DNA of 28,526 bases from Mageeibacillus sp. UBA3708 (GCA_002371375.1 DFIB01000061.1:1-28526); one strand, 5' to 3'. Numbered from the stretch's first letter, positions 16,604-24,029 are shown. The notes: generated by a model not told the origin, from the sequence alone. Made by a program: numbers and translations.

Positions 16604-17728
16604 ATGTCTGAACTGCTGTGCAAGATCAATTCGCTGGCTATCTTTAAGGGCGTAAGTGAGTCCGAGCCGCTGAGGAGCCTTCGGGAGTTCCTTAAGATCG
16701 CTGATGATGTATCAGAGACCAGATACAATGTGCTCGAGAAGTACACGGCTTTCGTAAAGGCGCTCTACAGTATCAGACAAGACGGGGACCTTGCAGCGGC
16801 AATCTGGAATTCACTGAAGTATGACGATAATCCGCTGCTTGCCGCATATGTCAAGGCGGAATCGGCGAGGATAAGAGGTAAAGAACCGTTGAAGATAAGT
16901 GCCTTGCTGAAGTCAACCTCGGATAAGGAGCTTGAGCTTCTTAACGAGATATCACTTATCTCATATGCGGATGTTGAGAAGATGCTCGCCTATGACGGGT
17001 ATGTAGCCCAGTTCAAGACAACGGGGATCGACATCAAGGACAAATACATGAAGATGCTCGAGAACATCACCAGGAGCGGCTACGGGATGTATGCCGACAA
17101 CGCGGTGTTCAGGACGGAGGGCAGCGACCTCATTCCGGTTAAGTATCCGGATAAAGTCCGGGCTGAGGGGCTGTTTGGCTATGAGTCCGAGCGCAGCAAA
17201 GTAATAGAGAACACAAAGGAATTCGTGAAGGGACAGCCGTATGCGGATATACTTCTGTACGGCGAATCGGGAACAGGTAAGACTGCGACTGTCAGGGCGA
17301 CAGCGAGGATGTTCGCGCAGTACGGTGTAAGGCTCGTCTCGGTAGGCAAGAATGAGATGATGAACCTGATCCCGCTGATCGAGAGATTATCGACGGTACC
17401 CATGCGGTTCATACTGCTCCTTGATGACATCATCGAGGATGTCTCACTTCTTGAGAGTGCGATAACAAGTGCCAGGCAGAATATAGCGATCTATGCCACG
17501 AGCAGTAATACCCAGACGAATCTTACCGGTTTGTTCGGCATGAACATATTCCTCGACAGGCCTGATAAGGCGGAGTATCTGAGGATCGCGCATAAGATAT
17601 GTGAAGCGAGGGGAATAAGGATCGGGGACGAGGAGTCTTTCGAGGTTGAAGCAGAGAAGCTTGCATCGATCGAAGGAGGCAGATCCGCCCGCAGCGCACG
17701 CAGATTCGTGGATCTGATGGGAAGATAA
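16604..17728 (+). CDS. DUF815-like AAA+ ATPase
   Basis: A 374-residue cytoplasmic P-loop ATPase. Residues 1-180 are helical with no recognised motif. The ATPase core has Walker A GESGTGKT (220-227) and Walker B ILLLDD (270-275), then a possible sensor segment YATSSNTQTNL and an Arg-rich C-terminus (GGRSARSARRF). The arrangement NVLLYG-x-x-GTGK followed by RFILLLDD about 45 residues later fits the DUF815 family, whose members load or remodel unknown targets. ATG follows GAGAGGG. Its TAA shares one base with the ATG of the MATE gene (TAATG), so the two are coupled. The context behind two exported peptidases and before an exporter is suggestive but not decisive. Confidence 0.8.
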   Translation: MSELLCKINSLAIFKGVSESEPLRSLREFLKIADDVSETRYNVLEKYTAFVKALYSIRQDGDLAAAIWNSLKYDDNPLLAAYVKAESARIRGKEPLKISALLKSTSDKELELLNEISLISYADVEKMLAYDGYVAQFKTTGIDIKDKYMKMLENITRSGYGMYADNAVFRTEGSDLIPVKYPDKVRAEGLFGYESERSKVIENTKEFVKGQPYADILLYGESGTGKTATVRATARMFAQYGVRLVSVGKNEMMNLIPLIERLSTVPMRFILLLDDIIEDVSLLESAITSARQNIAIYATSSNTQTNLTGLFGMNIFLDRPDKAEYLRIAHKICEARGIRIGDEESFEVEAEKLASIEGGRSARSARRFVDLMGR

Positions 17729-19074
17729 TGACATTAGTCCGTGATATGACAAAGGGGAATATCTTTGGTCATATCATACTGTATGCCATTCCCATGATAC
17801 TCGGTAATTTCCTTCAGCTCACTTACAATATGGCCGATTCGATAATAATCGGCAAATACCTGGGTCAGGATTCCCTGGCATCCGTCAGCACGGTCAATCC
17901 CGTAATGACGCTGATGGTGCTGGGTGCATCAGGGATAGGCATGGGCGCATCGATAATCATTGCGCGGCTTTTTGGAGCGGAGGAATACGCACGCCTCAAA
18001 CGAGAATTCTCCACGGCGGTTATTGCGGGAACATTGTTCTCTTTCCTGGTGTTTGCCGCAGGCTTTATCTTCTCACGCGAGATCCTGGTAATGATCAAGA
18101 CCCCGCCTGAGATCATTGACGAAGCCCTTGTATATCTCAGGATAATGTTCATAGGTTTTCTTTTTACTTTCCAGTATAACCTTATGTCACATTCGTTGAG
18201 GGGGATCGGCAATACGGTAATGCCGGTCGTGTTCCTCGGCGTGTCCTGCGGACTTAATATCGCTCTTGATCTGTTGTTTGTCGGACAGCTTGGATACGGC
18301 TCGGAGGGAGCAGGTATTGCGACCGTCATCTCTCAGGCGGTGTCTGTGGTATGCTGCGTTCTCTACATTTATTTCAAAGTGGATCTGCTTCACCTCGGCA
18401 GAAAGGATCTTGTTGTGGACAAGAAGCTGCTGGGAGAGACATCCCGTCTCGGTCTTGTCACTGCACTCCAGCAGGCAGCACAGCCCGTCGGCAAGATATT
18501 CATCCAGAGCACTATCAACTCGTGCGGCGTCACGGTGATAGGTGCGTTCAATGCCGTGTGCAGGGTCGATGATTTTGCATGCATCCCTGCGCAGAGCATC
18601 GGAAGCGGCATCATGACATGCGTGGCACAGAACAGGGGACACAAGGATCCTCAGAGAGTGCGCGATACGATGAAGTGGGGACTTATCGCGGCGCTGTGTT
18701 ATTTTCCGGTAATCTTCAGCATCGTCCAGCTGTTCAAGAGTCCTCTGATGAGCGTGCTGACTCCGGACGGCGCGGACTTAATGATCGGCATGGGAGTGTC
18801 TTATCTGTCAGTCAAGTCATTTGTGTTCCTGTTGGCCTGTATCGTTAATGCAAATCAGGGCTTCCTCAGAGGTTCATCCAAGATGCATATCGCTCTTATA
18901 TCAACTATCCTTCAGATAACCGTACGTGCCGTTCTTGTGTATTATTGGGTGCCCGTCTACGGGATCACTGCGGAAGCATACGCCTGTGCGATCGGATGGG
19001 TGCTCCAGACCATATTCGGATACGGATATTACTGGCTGAAGTTGAGAAAGAATCTGCCTGCCGGGAATTGCTGA
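17728..19074 (+). CDS. MATE family multidrug/metabolite efflux transporter
   Basis: A 448-residue integral membrane protein with the two-bundle pattern of about 12 helices. MATE landmarks are the opening GNIFGHIILYAIPMILGNFLQ, the first-bundle segment NMADSIIIGKYLGQDSLASVS, the ATVISQAVSVVCCVLYI segment, and the second-half repeat beginning GLVTALQQAAQPVG. These transporters export cationic drugs or metabolites using Na+ or H+ gradients; the substrate is not predictable here. The start overlaps the AAA+ stop codon by one base. No T-run hairpin is seen in the 69 bases before the next gene; only a short CCGGCCGG palindrome occurs just after the stop. Confidence 0.92.
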   Translation: MTLVRDMTKGNIFGHIILYAIPMILGNFLQLTYNMADSIIIGKYLGQDSLASVSTVNPVMTLMVLGASGIGMGASIIIARLFGAEEYARLKREFSTAVIAGTLFSFLVFAAGFIFSREILVMIKTPPEIIDEALVYLRIMFIGFLFTFQYNLMSHSLRGIGNTVMPVVFLGVSCGLNIALDLLFVGQLGYGSEGAGIATVISQAVSVVCCVLYIYFKVDLLHLGRKDLVVDKKLLGETSRLGLVTALQQAAQPVGKIFIQSTINSCGVTVIGAFNAVCRVDDFACIPAQSIGSGIMTCVAQNRGHKDPQRVRDTMKWGLIAALCYFPVIFSIVQLFKSPLMSVLTPDGADLMIGMGVSYLSVKSFVFLLACIVNANQGFLRGSSKMHIALISTILQITVRAVLVYYWVPVYGITAEAYACAIGWVLQTIFGYGYYWLKLRKNLPAGNC

Positions 19075-19096
19075 TGACCGGCCGGATTTTACAACT

Positions 19097-19124
19097 TTGA
19101 CACATCTTAGTGATAACATACTAT
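19097..19124 (+). promoter_or_regulatory. Promoter of the two-component operon
   Basis: TTGACA at 19097-19102, a 16-base spacer, and TACTAT at 19119-19124. Transcription would begin near 19131, about a dozen bases before the GGGAGGTG ribosome site. The -35 is perfect; the -10 is a partial match. Confidence 0.55.
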
Positions 19125-19143
19125 CAGCATAAGATTCCGGGAG

Positions 19144-19812
19144 GTGCTAAAGATAATCAATATATTGATAATTGAAGATGATGCCTCGATATCCAACCTG
19201 ATAGTGACTACTCTTGTCAGGGAAGGGTATTCATGCGAAGCTGCATCAGACGGCAGGCGCGGCCTGGAATTATATGAGACAGGCAGGTTCGATCTGATCC
19301 TTCTTGATCTGATGCTTCCTATGATCAGCGGATACGATCTTCTGGAGACGATAAGGAACGGTGACACGCCGGTAATAGTAATATCTGCGATGAATCAGGT
19401 TCAGGACAGGATCAAAGGTCTTAAGATGGGCGCTGATGATTATCTGTCGAAGCCTTTTCAGGTCGGCGAATTGGTAGCAAGGATCGAGTCTGTATTAAGG
19501 AGAGTCAACAAAGCATCGCCTGTTATAAAATGCGGAGATGTGAGCGTAAATACAGAATCAAGGGTTGTTACGAAGGATGGCACTCAAATAGAACTGACTG
19601 CCAAGGAATTTGATCTTCTCATGATTTTCGTTCAGAACAAGAATGTCGCCTTAAGCAGGAGTTATCTGTATGAGTCAGTCTGGCATGACTGGTATAATGG
19701 AGATACGAGAACACTTGATAATCATGTGCAGCGCCTGAGGAAGAAGCTTGACTGGGCTGACACGATAGAGACGGTGTTCAGGATAGGATACAGACTTAAG
19801 ACGCGCAGCTGA
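19144..19812 (+). CDS. OmpR/PhoB-family response regulator
   Basis: A DNA-binding response regulator of about 220 residues. Receiver residues (numbering from GTG at 19144): acidic pair Asp12-Asp13, phosphoacceptor Asp55 in LLLDLMLP, Ser81, and Lys103 in YLSKPF. The C-terminal winged helix shows ELTAKEFDLL, SRSYLYESVW and RTLDNHVQRLRKKL. It is co-transcribed with the kinase six bases downstream. The start is unclear: GTG at 19144 overlaps the ribosome site GGGAGGTG (19139-19146), while ATA at 19153 sits at ideal spacing (six bases) and would give the normal family N-terminus INILIIEDD. The nominal coordinate uses GTG; the true start may be 19153. Function: regulates genes in response to the partner kinase; the signal is unknown. 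Confidence 0.93.
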   Translation: MLKIINILIIEDDASISNLIVTTLVREGYSCEAASDGRRGLELYETGRFDLILLDLMLPMISGYDLLETIRNGDTPVIVISAMNQVQDRIKGLKMGADDYLSKPFQVGELVARIESVLRRVNKASPVIKCGDVSVNTESRVVTKDGTQIELTAKEFDLLMIFVQNKNVALSRSYLYESVWHDWYNGDTRTLDNHVQRLRKKLDWADTIETVFRIGYRLKTRS

Positions 19813-19818
19813 CCTTAG

Positions 19819-21192
19819 ATGAAGATCTTTACAAAACTGTTCTTTGCGATCCTAATAATGATGACCGTCACATTGTCGGCGGTCAGGTATTATTCTGTCA
19901 CATCTTCTTTCGAGGCTGAACTTGACACGGCGGTCCAGGGTGCGCTTAAGCAGCACAGGCTCATCAGTTATTCGGCGCTGGCAGACATGAATAACATGGA
20001 AGCGCTGACGGATATGAGCTTATCGTCTTTGATCGTTCTGAGCGACTTGATAAGCAGCAACTTCGAGACAAAGACGACTCTCGAATTATTGGGTGAAGAT
20101 CATACGGGAGAGACAGGGATCCTGTCATACTCGGTCATCGAAGATGAAGGTGTCCCGAAGATACTTGTCGAGAGCCTCATAGCAACGAGGAATAACAAGG
20201 ATTTCCTTAAGATATCGACAGAGACGGATATCAGCAGGATCTATAATGAGACGAACGATCTGTCTTCAAGATATAATCTGATATGTTTTACAGCTTACGT
20301 GATATGTGCCGTGCTGGCGGCTGTGCTTGCTTTCTCTGTGACGGGGCCGATCAGGAAACTGTCGAGAGCCAGCAAGGAGATGGCAGCGGGCAATTACGAA
20401 CTGAAGATCCCGGTCAGGCGTAACGATGAGATAGGTGAGCTGTCCAAGAGCTTTAATAAAATGAAGGATTCCGTGACGGAGACTATGGATAAGCTCGAAT
20501 TTGCCTCGAGGCAGAAGGATGATTTCGTCGGGAATTTCGCGCATGAACTGAAGACCCCGATGACGAGCATCATCGGGTATGCGGATGTCATCTATTCCGG
20601 CAATCTTAACGAGGATGAGATGCGGGAGGCGGCAGGATATATCCTGAATGAGGGCATGAGGCTGGAGTCGCTGGCATTTAAGCTGTTGGAGCTCATTACG
20701 GTGACCGAGAATAAGTTCGTGCTGGAGGATACTGATACCAAAGCGTTTTTTGACGATACAGAGCAGACGATCATCCCGGTGGCGGTCAAGAAAAACATGC
20801 ACATCTCTTTCGATTGTGAGAGTGCATATATCAGGATAGAGTATGATCTGTTCAAGACGATGGTGATGAATCTGATCGATAATGCTTTCAAGTCCGGAGG
20901 ATCGCACGTGTGGGTCACGGGAAGGAAGACGGATCAGGGGTATAAGATCTCGATAAGGGATAACGGACGCGGCATTCCGGAAGAAGAGATCAGCAGGATC
21001 ACGGAGGCCTTCTATATGATCGACAAGGCGCGTTCCCGCAGCGAAAACGGGGCGGGCTTAGGTCTTGCTCTGTGTGAACGCGTGGCAAGGCTTCATAATT
21101 CTACACTTAAGTTCGAGAGCAAGGTTGGAGAAGGCACGACAGTGTCTTTTACGGTATCGCTCAGCAGGGAGGCGGAAGATGAAGCTGATTAA
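19819..21192 (+). CDS. Sensor histidine kinase, membrane-bound
   Basis: A 457-residue HisKA-type kinase. Membrane segment 1 is at about 7-22 and segment 2 at about 155-175, enclosing an extracytoplasmic sensor domain of about 130 residues. HAMP spans roughly 175-225. The dimerisation/phosphotransfer helix holds His242 in AHELKTPMTSI. ATP-binding boxes: N-box NLIDNAF (351-357), G1 DNGRGI (381-386), G2 GAGLGLAL (411-418). No ribosome site is visible before ATG, which lies six bases after the response regulator stop, so coupled translation is likely. The third gene overlaps its end by 14 bases. The sensor domain has no motif I recognise. Confidence 0.92.
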   Translation: MKIFTKLFFAILIMMTVTLSAVRYYSVTSSFEAELDTAVQGALKQHRLISYSALADMNNMEALTDMSLSSLIVLSDLISSNFETKTTLELLGEDHTGETGILSYSVIEDEGVPKILVESLIATRNNKDFLKISTETDISRIYNETNDLSSRYNLICFTAYVICAVLAAVLAFSVTGPIRKLSRASKEMAAGNYELKIPVRRNDEIGELSKSFNKMKDSVTETMDKLEFASRQKDDFVGNFAHELKTPMTSIIGYADVIYSGNLNEDEMREAAGYILNEGMRLESLAFKLLELITVTENKFVLEDTDTKAFFDDTEQTIIPVAVKKNMHISFDCESAYIRIEYDLFKTMVMNLIDNAFKSGGSHVWVTGRKTDQGYKISIRDNGRGIPEEEISRITEAFYMIDKARSRSENGAGLGLALCERVARLHNSTLKFESKVGEGTTVSFTVSLSREAEDEAD

Positions 21193-21895
21193 AGCATTAT
21201 TGTCTGTTCTTGTTACTGCTGCGGTCATTCTTGCCGGCGTGCTCGTTCCGGACTGGCTTATCGGGCAAAGAATGAAGAATTCCGTAGGAACAGCAGGTCA
21301 GGTCAACACCTCCAACCTTCAGCCGATGGAAGGCTATGCGGCAGGGCACGCGAATCTAATTACCCTTCTTGAACTTAAAAGACAGATCACACAGGGAGAG
21401 GCGAAAGCAAAAGGCTTTATAGGGATGGGCACAGAACTCCGTGACAAGTACAATTACGGCCTGGACAAGATGCGTCTTGTCATGAATTCTCTTAACTGGC
21501 GCTATTTGTCTTATATTGATACTTATACAGACCGTAAATATTATGTAACCGGAGAGACTAAGAGGATAGCCCAAGTCGAATTCATGAGCAGTGGTCATGA
21601 TGTCACAGGAACGATCATGTTTGATATGAACACAGGTCTGCCCCTGGAAGTCGATTACTGGTTCAACGATAACGGTACTGGGGACAGGGTTCCCGAGATA
21701 CAGTGGGATTATTTTACCGGGGTATATTCAAGTTATTCCTCGATCGTATTCACTCCGTCGAATATAGTCGAGACTAACGGAAAAACAACCTGCTATACGG
21801 CTTTGAATTATGATGCAACCTTAAGACTGACATGTTTTGTCGTTAAGGACGATGAAGAAGACGCTGACAGGCATGTGCGTATATTCCTGAGTTGA
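21179..21895 (+). CDS. Exported or membrane-anchored protein of the two-component operon
   Basis: A 238-residue protein that I do not recognise. It has a basic start (MKLIK) and one hydrophobic segment (about 6-25) with no lipobox cysteine, then VPDWLIGQRM and a soluble domain with several Tyr/Trp-rich beta-like stretches (LNWRYLSYIDTYTDRKYY, VDYWFNDNGTGDR). Two cysteines occur late (TCYTALNY and LTCFVV). The start at 21179 is chosen because GGAGGCGGAAG lies directly upstream and the signal-anchor begins there; an in-frame ATG at 21065 would add 38 residues read from the kinase gene. The tight overlap with the kinase suggests that it modulates the kinase from outside the membrane, as YycH/YycI-type or other accessory proteins do. 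That is inference. Confidence 0.8.
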   Translation: MKLIKALLSVLVTAAVILAGVLVPDWLIGQRMKNSVGTAGQVNTSNLQPMEGYAAGHANLITLLELKRQITQGEAKAKGFIGMGTELRDKYNYGLDKMRLVMNSLNWRYLSYIDTYTDRKYYVTGETKRIAQVEFMSSGHDVTGTIMFDMNTGLPLEVDYWFNDNGTGDRVPEIQWDYFTGVYSSYSSIVFTPSNIVETNGKTTCYTALNYDATLRLTCFVVKDDEEDADRHVRIFLS

Positions 21896-21918
21896 CAGTT
21901 TATAAACAGTTCGTTCAT

Positions 21919-21956
21919 TGTTACGTAACACATTATCCTTTGTCAGGTGGTATACT
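21919..21956 (+). promoter_or_regulatory. Extended -10 promoter with upstream 12-bp palindrome
   Basis: TG-G-TATACT at 21948-21956 is an extended -10 element. No good -35 hexamer lies 17 bases upstream. Instead the perfect palindrome TGTTACGTAACA occupies 21919-21930, where an activator or repressor could sit. Transcription would begin near 21963 and read the 20-codon mini-ORF. Confidence 0.5.
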
Positions 21957-22015
21957 TGAGACAGTTAGGAAGTCATTCTTAGCGACAACCTTAAAAGGAG
22001 TAGGAGGTGAGTCCA

Positions 22016-22078
22016 ATGGGAAGTGAAATTACACAAACTCTGATGCCGGATTCATCTTATCCGCACATCTCACTATAA
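22016..22078 (+). CDS. 20-codon mini-ORF, possible leader peptide
   Basis: An ATG with an unusually good ribosome site (AGGAGGTGA, five bases upstream) opens a 20-codon frame, MGSEITQTLMPDSSYPHISL, ending in TAA. It lies downstream of an extended -10 promoter and upstream of the 56-codon gene's own promoter. No repeated amino-acid codons suggest classical attenuation. It could be a leader peptide, a secreted or signalling micropeptide, or chance. The strength of the ribosome site is the main argument for translation. Confidence 0.4.
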   Translation: MGSEITQTLMPDSSYPHISL

Positions 22079-22133
22079 GGTTTTATTTTCTTCAACAATT
22101 TCAGCGGAAAGATGACCGAGGCATCGAAGTAAG

Positions 22134-22142
22134 TGTTATAAT
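22134..22142 (+). promoter_or_regulatory. Extended -10 promoter of the 56-codon gene
   Basis: TG-T-TATAAT is a perfect extended -10. The hexamer at usual -35 distance is a poor match, which extended -10 promoters tolerate. Predicted start is near 22149, just before the hairpin at 22151-22183. Confidence 0.55.
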
Positions 22143-22150
22143 TAAGTTGC

Positions 22151-22183
22151 AAGGGCTGTTTCAATTACCTTGAGGCAGCCTTT
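22151..22183 (+). other. Strong hairpin at the predicted 5' end of the small-gene mRNA
   Basis: AAGGGCTG (22151-22158) pairs with CAGCCTTT (22176-22183), and the stem continues inward with TTCAA/TTGAG to a 5-base loop TTACC, about 14 pairs with a few G-T wobbles. TTTATTAT partly follows, so it could terminate transcripts arriving from upstream. For transcripts starting at the promoter at 22134-22142 it would be a 5'-terminal stabilising hairpin. Confidence 0.55.
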
Positions 22184-22210
22184 ATTATGTAGAACCCGGA
22201 GGTAAGATTA

Positions 22211-22381
22211 ATGGGCATTGATGTTAACAAGGTAGTGGGTATGGCACAGGATGCAGCTGCGGAGCTGTCCAAGAATGAAGACGCCAAGAAGGCTGTTGAC
22301 GGAGTTATCGAGACTGTTGAGAAGAAGGTCGGGGTTGATCTTCCTACTGCTGATGATGCACTCAATATGATCAAGAAATGA
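22211..22381 (+). CDS. 56-residue small cytosolic protein, unknown function
   Basis: A small gene with complete signals: ribosome site GGAGGT seven bases before ATG, its own extended -10 promoter upstream, and a rho-independent terminator 32 bases after TGA. The product starts MGIDVNKVVGMAQDAAAEL and ends ADDALNMIKK; it is mostly helix-forming, rich in Ala, Asp, Glu, Lys and Val, with no cysteine, signal peptide or membrane segment. The composition suggests two or three short amphipathic helices. I do not recognise the family. A stand-alone transcript with a 5' hairpin and a terminator suggests an abundant, stable mRNA. Confidence 0.75.
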   Translation: MGIDVNKVVGMAQDAAAELSKNEDAKKAVDGVIETVEKKVGVDLPTADDALNMIKK

Positions 22382-22412
22382 GTCATAGAAGGACTTATTA
22401 TCTGGTTATCAT

Positions 22413-22453
22413 GGGATTCAGCCGCGAAGCCGGACTGAATCCTTTATCTTTTT
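22413..22453 (+). terminator. Rho-independent terminator after the 56-residue gene
   Basis: GGATTCAG (22414-22421) pairs perfectly with CTGAATCC (22435-22442). The inner CCG/CGG extends the stem with one bulged A, and TTTATCTTTTT follows at 22443-22453. Confidence 0.85.
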
Positions 22454-22470
22454 GCGGGATGAGCGGATAA

Positions 22471-23046
22471 ATGATCTCAAAGCGGATACTCAGCGTTATA
22501 TTGATCCCGGTAATGACTTTCGGTTTGTACGCATGCCGTGCAACCGAACGTTATATGAGAGCACAGGAAACGGCAAAGGCAGCAGAGCCTCTTATCTGCC
22601 ATAAGGATTTCGGCAGCTACCGTCTCGATCCCGGTTGGGTGGAAGTAGGACCGGAATCCGGGGATATGGATTGTTACATGTACTGCAAACAGGAATACCG
22701 GGATTCATCAGAACGTCCATATTACCTTACTGTAAGGTGCGGGGCAGATGATTATGCCCCCGACAAGTACCGTCAGTTCTGTAACGATCAGTATCAGACG
22801 TTAGCCGGCAGATGCGGTGAGGATAAAGTGATCTATGACGGTACATTTATTAAGGATGATAATTACGGAACTGTCATGGTGGATTATGAATACTTTGATA
22901 AAGGCGTGCATTTCTATCAATGGCACGTGTTTGGCAGCCTTTACCACGCAGTGTTCGAACTGACCGTTAATGATGAGGATCTTGCGCGTCAGGATGATAT
23001 AGCCGAGGCTGTTTTTACAACGGTTTGCTCACTCAGATTCGAATGA
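22471..23046 (+). CDS. Predicted lipoprotein, unknown function
   Basis: A 191-residue protein with signal peptide MISKRILSVILIPVMTFG and lipobox L-Y-A-C (Cys22). The mature domain contains the pairs YMYCKQEY and TVRCGADDYAPDKYRQFCNDQY, then NYGTVMVDYEYFDKGVHFYQWHVFG and a C-terminal LRFE. Several cysteines (five in the mature domain, not counting Cys22) could form disulfides outside the membrane. The overall pattern resembles small extracytoplasmic domains of one alpha/beta unit, but I do not recognise a named family. The ribosome site (GGGATGAGCGG) is weak. It lies 13 bases upstream of the next gene and is probably co-transcribed with it. It is not a member of the four-lipoprotein family: the DAEDYYD hallmark is missing. 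Confidence 0.8.
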   Translation: MISKRILSVILIPVMTFGLYACRATERYMRAQETAKAAEPLICHKDFGSYRLDPGWVEVGPESGDMDCYMYCKQEYRDSSERPYYLTVRCGADDYAPDKYRQFCNDQYQTLAGRCGEDKVIYDGTFIKDDNYGTVMVDYEYFDKGVHFYQWHVFGSLYHAVFELTVNDEDLARQDDIAEAVFTTVCSLRFE

Positions 23047-23059
23047 AGGGAGAGAGAAT

Positions 23060-23944
23060 ATGATCTATGATGAGAAAAAGCATTATGATCTTGCCTTCAA
23101 TCAGATTAAGGAACCGGGGTACTTCAGCGGATATTCAATGGAGTATGGCTATAAGACCAATGAACAGCTGGTAAGGGCTTCCGGCGGCAAGCCGGTCGTA
23201 AAAGTCAATAACCTCAAGGAATTAGGCGCCGGCATTCTTGTCCTGGTCATTTCTTTGATAACAGGCGTTGCCCTGCACATACTCCTTCCCTGCGGCGAGA
23301 GTGTTATCTTCCATTTGGCGGTAGCATCTATGTTTGGCTTTGCCGGGGTCATAACTGCAGCAAGCACAAAGACTTATGCAAGCCACACGTATTATAAGGA
23401 CAGAACAGCGGGTTTGATTACCGGCAGCCTTCTTATTATCGAGGCAGTCCTGATCCCGGTTATGTGGTTTAATCTTCCTTTTGAGACAGACTGGGAATGC
23501 AACTACTTTATGGCAGGTATTTTCTTTGTTGTAATAGGACTGTACATTATGATCTCCCTTCTTATGCGGCTTACCGTAAGGCTGAGGATCTATACGAGAA
23601 GAGTCGATGCCGAATGCGTCGGATATGTGAGATGCAAAAGCCACAGCAGTTCCGGTGGTCACAGCGGTAATTACTGGTACCATTCCCCGCTGTTCAAGTA
23701 TTATCTTGACGGACAGGAGATATTAGCTTTCTATGATTCTCTTATCAAAGGGATTAACGCGAAGCTCCCAATGGGTCCCTGCAGCATCAACGTTAATAAG
23801 AATGACCCCGGATCTGTCATGAATCCGTCCAAAAAAGGAGTGGTGGCGGGAATAATAATTGCTGCCTTTCTGCTGTGGCTCGGGATAAGTCTGATCAGAG
23901 GCGTTCTTAACGGAGGAGTGCAGGGAACGTCGATAGCATTCTGA
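23060..23944 (+). CDS. Polytopic membrane protein with DUF3592-like segment
   Basis: A 294-residue protein. A soluble N-terminus of about 50 residues is followed by hydrophobic segments at about 55-76, 82-101, 117-137 and 149-171, a soluble domain, and a last membrane segment at about 260-282. The soluble domain contains RRVDAECVGYV, YWYHSPLFKYYLDGQEILAFY and MGPCSINVNKNDPGSVM, the pattern of DUF3592-type proteins (V-x-A-x-V then Y-P-x-F-x-Y-x-x-x-G). ATG follows GGGAGAGAG. Function unknown. It probably acts with the lipoprotein encoded just upstream. A GCCGGC/GCCGGC hairpin follows the stop. Confidence 0.82.
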   Translation: MIYDEKKHYDLAFNQIKEPGYFSGYSMEYGYKTNEQLVRASGGKPVVKVNNLKELGAGILVLVISLITGVALHILLPCGESVIFHLAVASMFGFAGVITAASTKTYASHTYYKDRTAGLITGSLLIIEAVLIPVMWFNLPFETDWECNYFMAGIFFVVIGLYIMISLLMRLTVRLRIYTRRVDAECVGYVRCKSHSSSGGHSGNYWYHSPLFKYYLDGQEILAFYDSLIKGINAKLPMGPCSINVNKNDPGSVMNPSKKGVVAGIIIAAFLLWLGISLIRGVLNGGVQGTSIAF

Positions 23945-23963
23945 GCCGGCATGTTTCGCCGGC
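23945..23963 (+). terminator. Possible weak terminator hairpin
   Basis: GCCGGC (23945-23950) and GCCGGC (23958-23963) can pair around a 7-base loop directly after the stop codon. The following bases (ATAAGGCGATTTATC) are only loosely T-rich, so termination is uncertain. Confidence 0.4.
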
Positions 23964-24009
23964 ATAAGGCGATTTATCTTTCCAATTTAACCCTCCTGTA
24001 TCACTCCTG

Positions 24010-24029
24010 TAACATTGTTATTTTAGAAT
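24010..24029 (+). promoter_or_regulatory. Possible promoter of the yhbD-arsR pair with operator-like repeat
   Basis: TAGAAT at 24024-24029 is a candidate -10. Immediately upstream is the inverted repeat TAACA-T-TGTTA (24010-24020). No consensus -35 is seen. Either product of the downstream gene pair could bind here; this is inference. Confidence 0.4.

Larger units (their letters stand above)
21896..22210 (+). promoter_or_regulatory. Intergenic region rich in regulatory signals
   Basis: A 315-base gap between the two-component operon and the 56-codon gene. It holds a 10-base palindrome GTTTATAAAC (21898-21907), a 12-base palindrome TGTTACGTAACA (21919-21930), an extended -10 (21948-21956), a 20-codon mini-ORF (22016-22078), a second extended -10 (22134-22142) and a strong hairpin (22151-22183). 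These are described separately. No recognised riboswitch or ncRNA fold was identified by eye. Confidence 0.6.
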
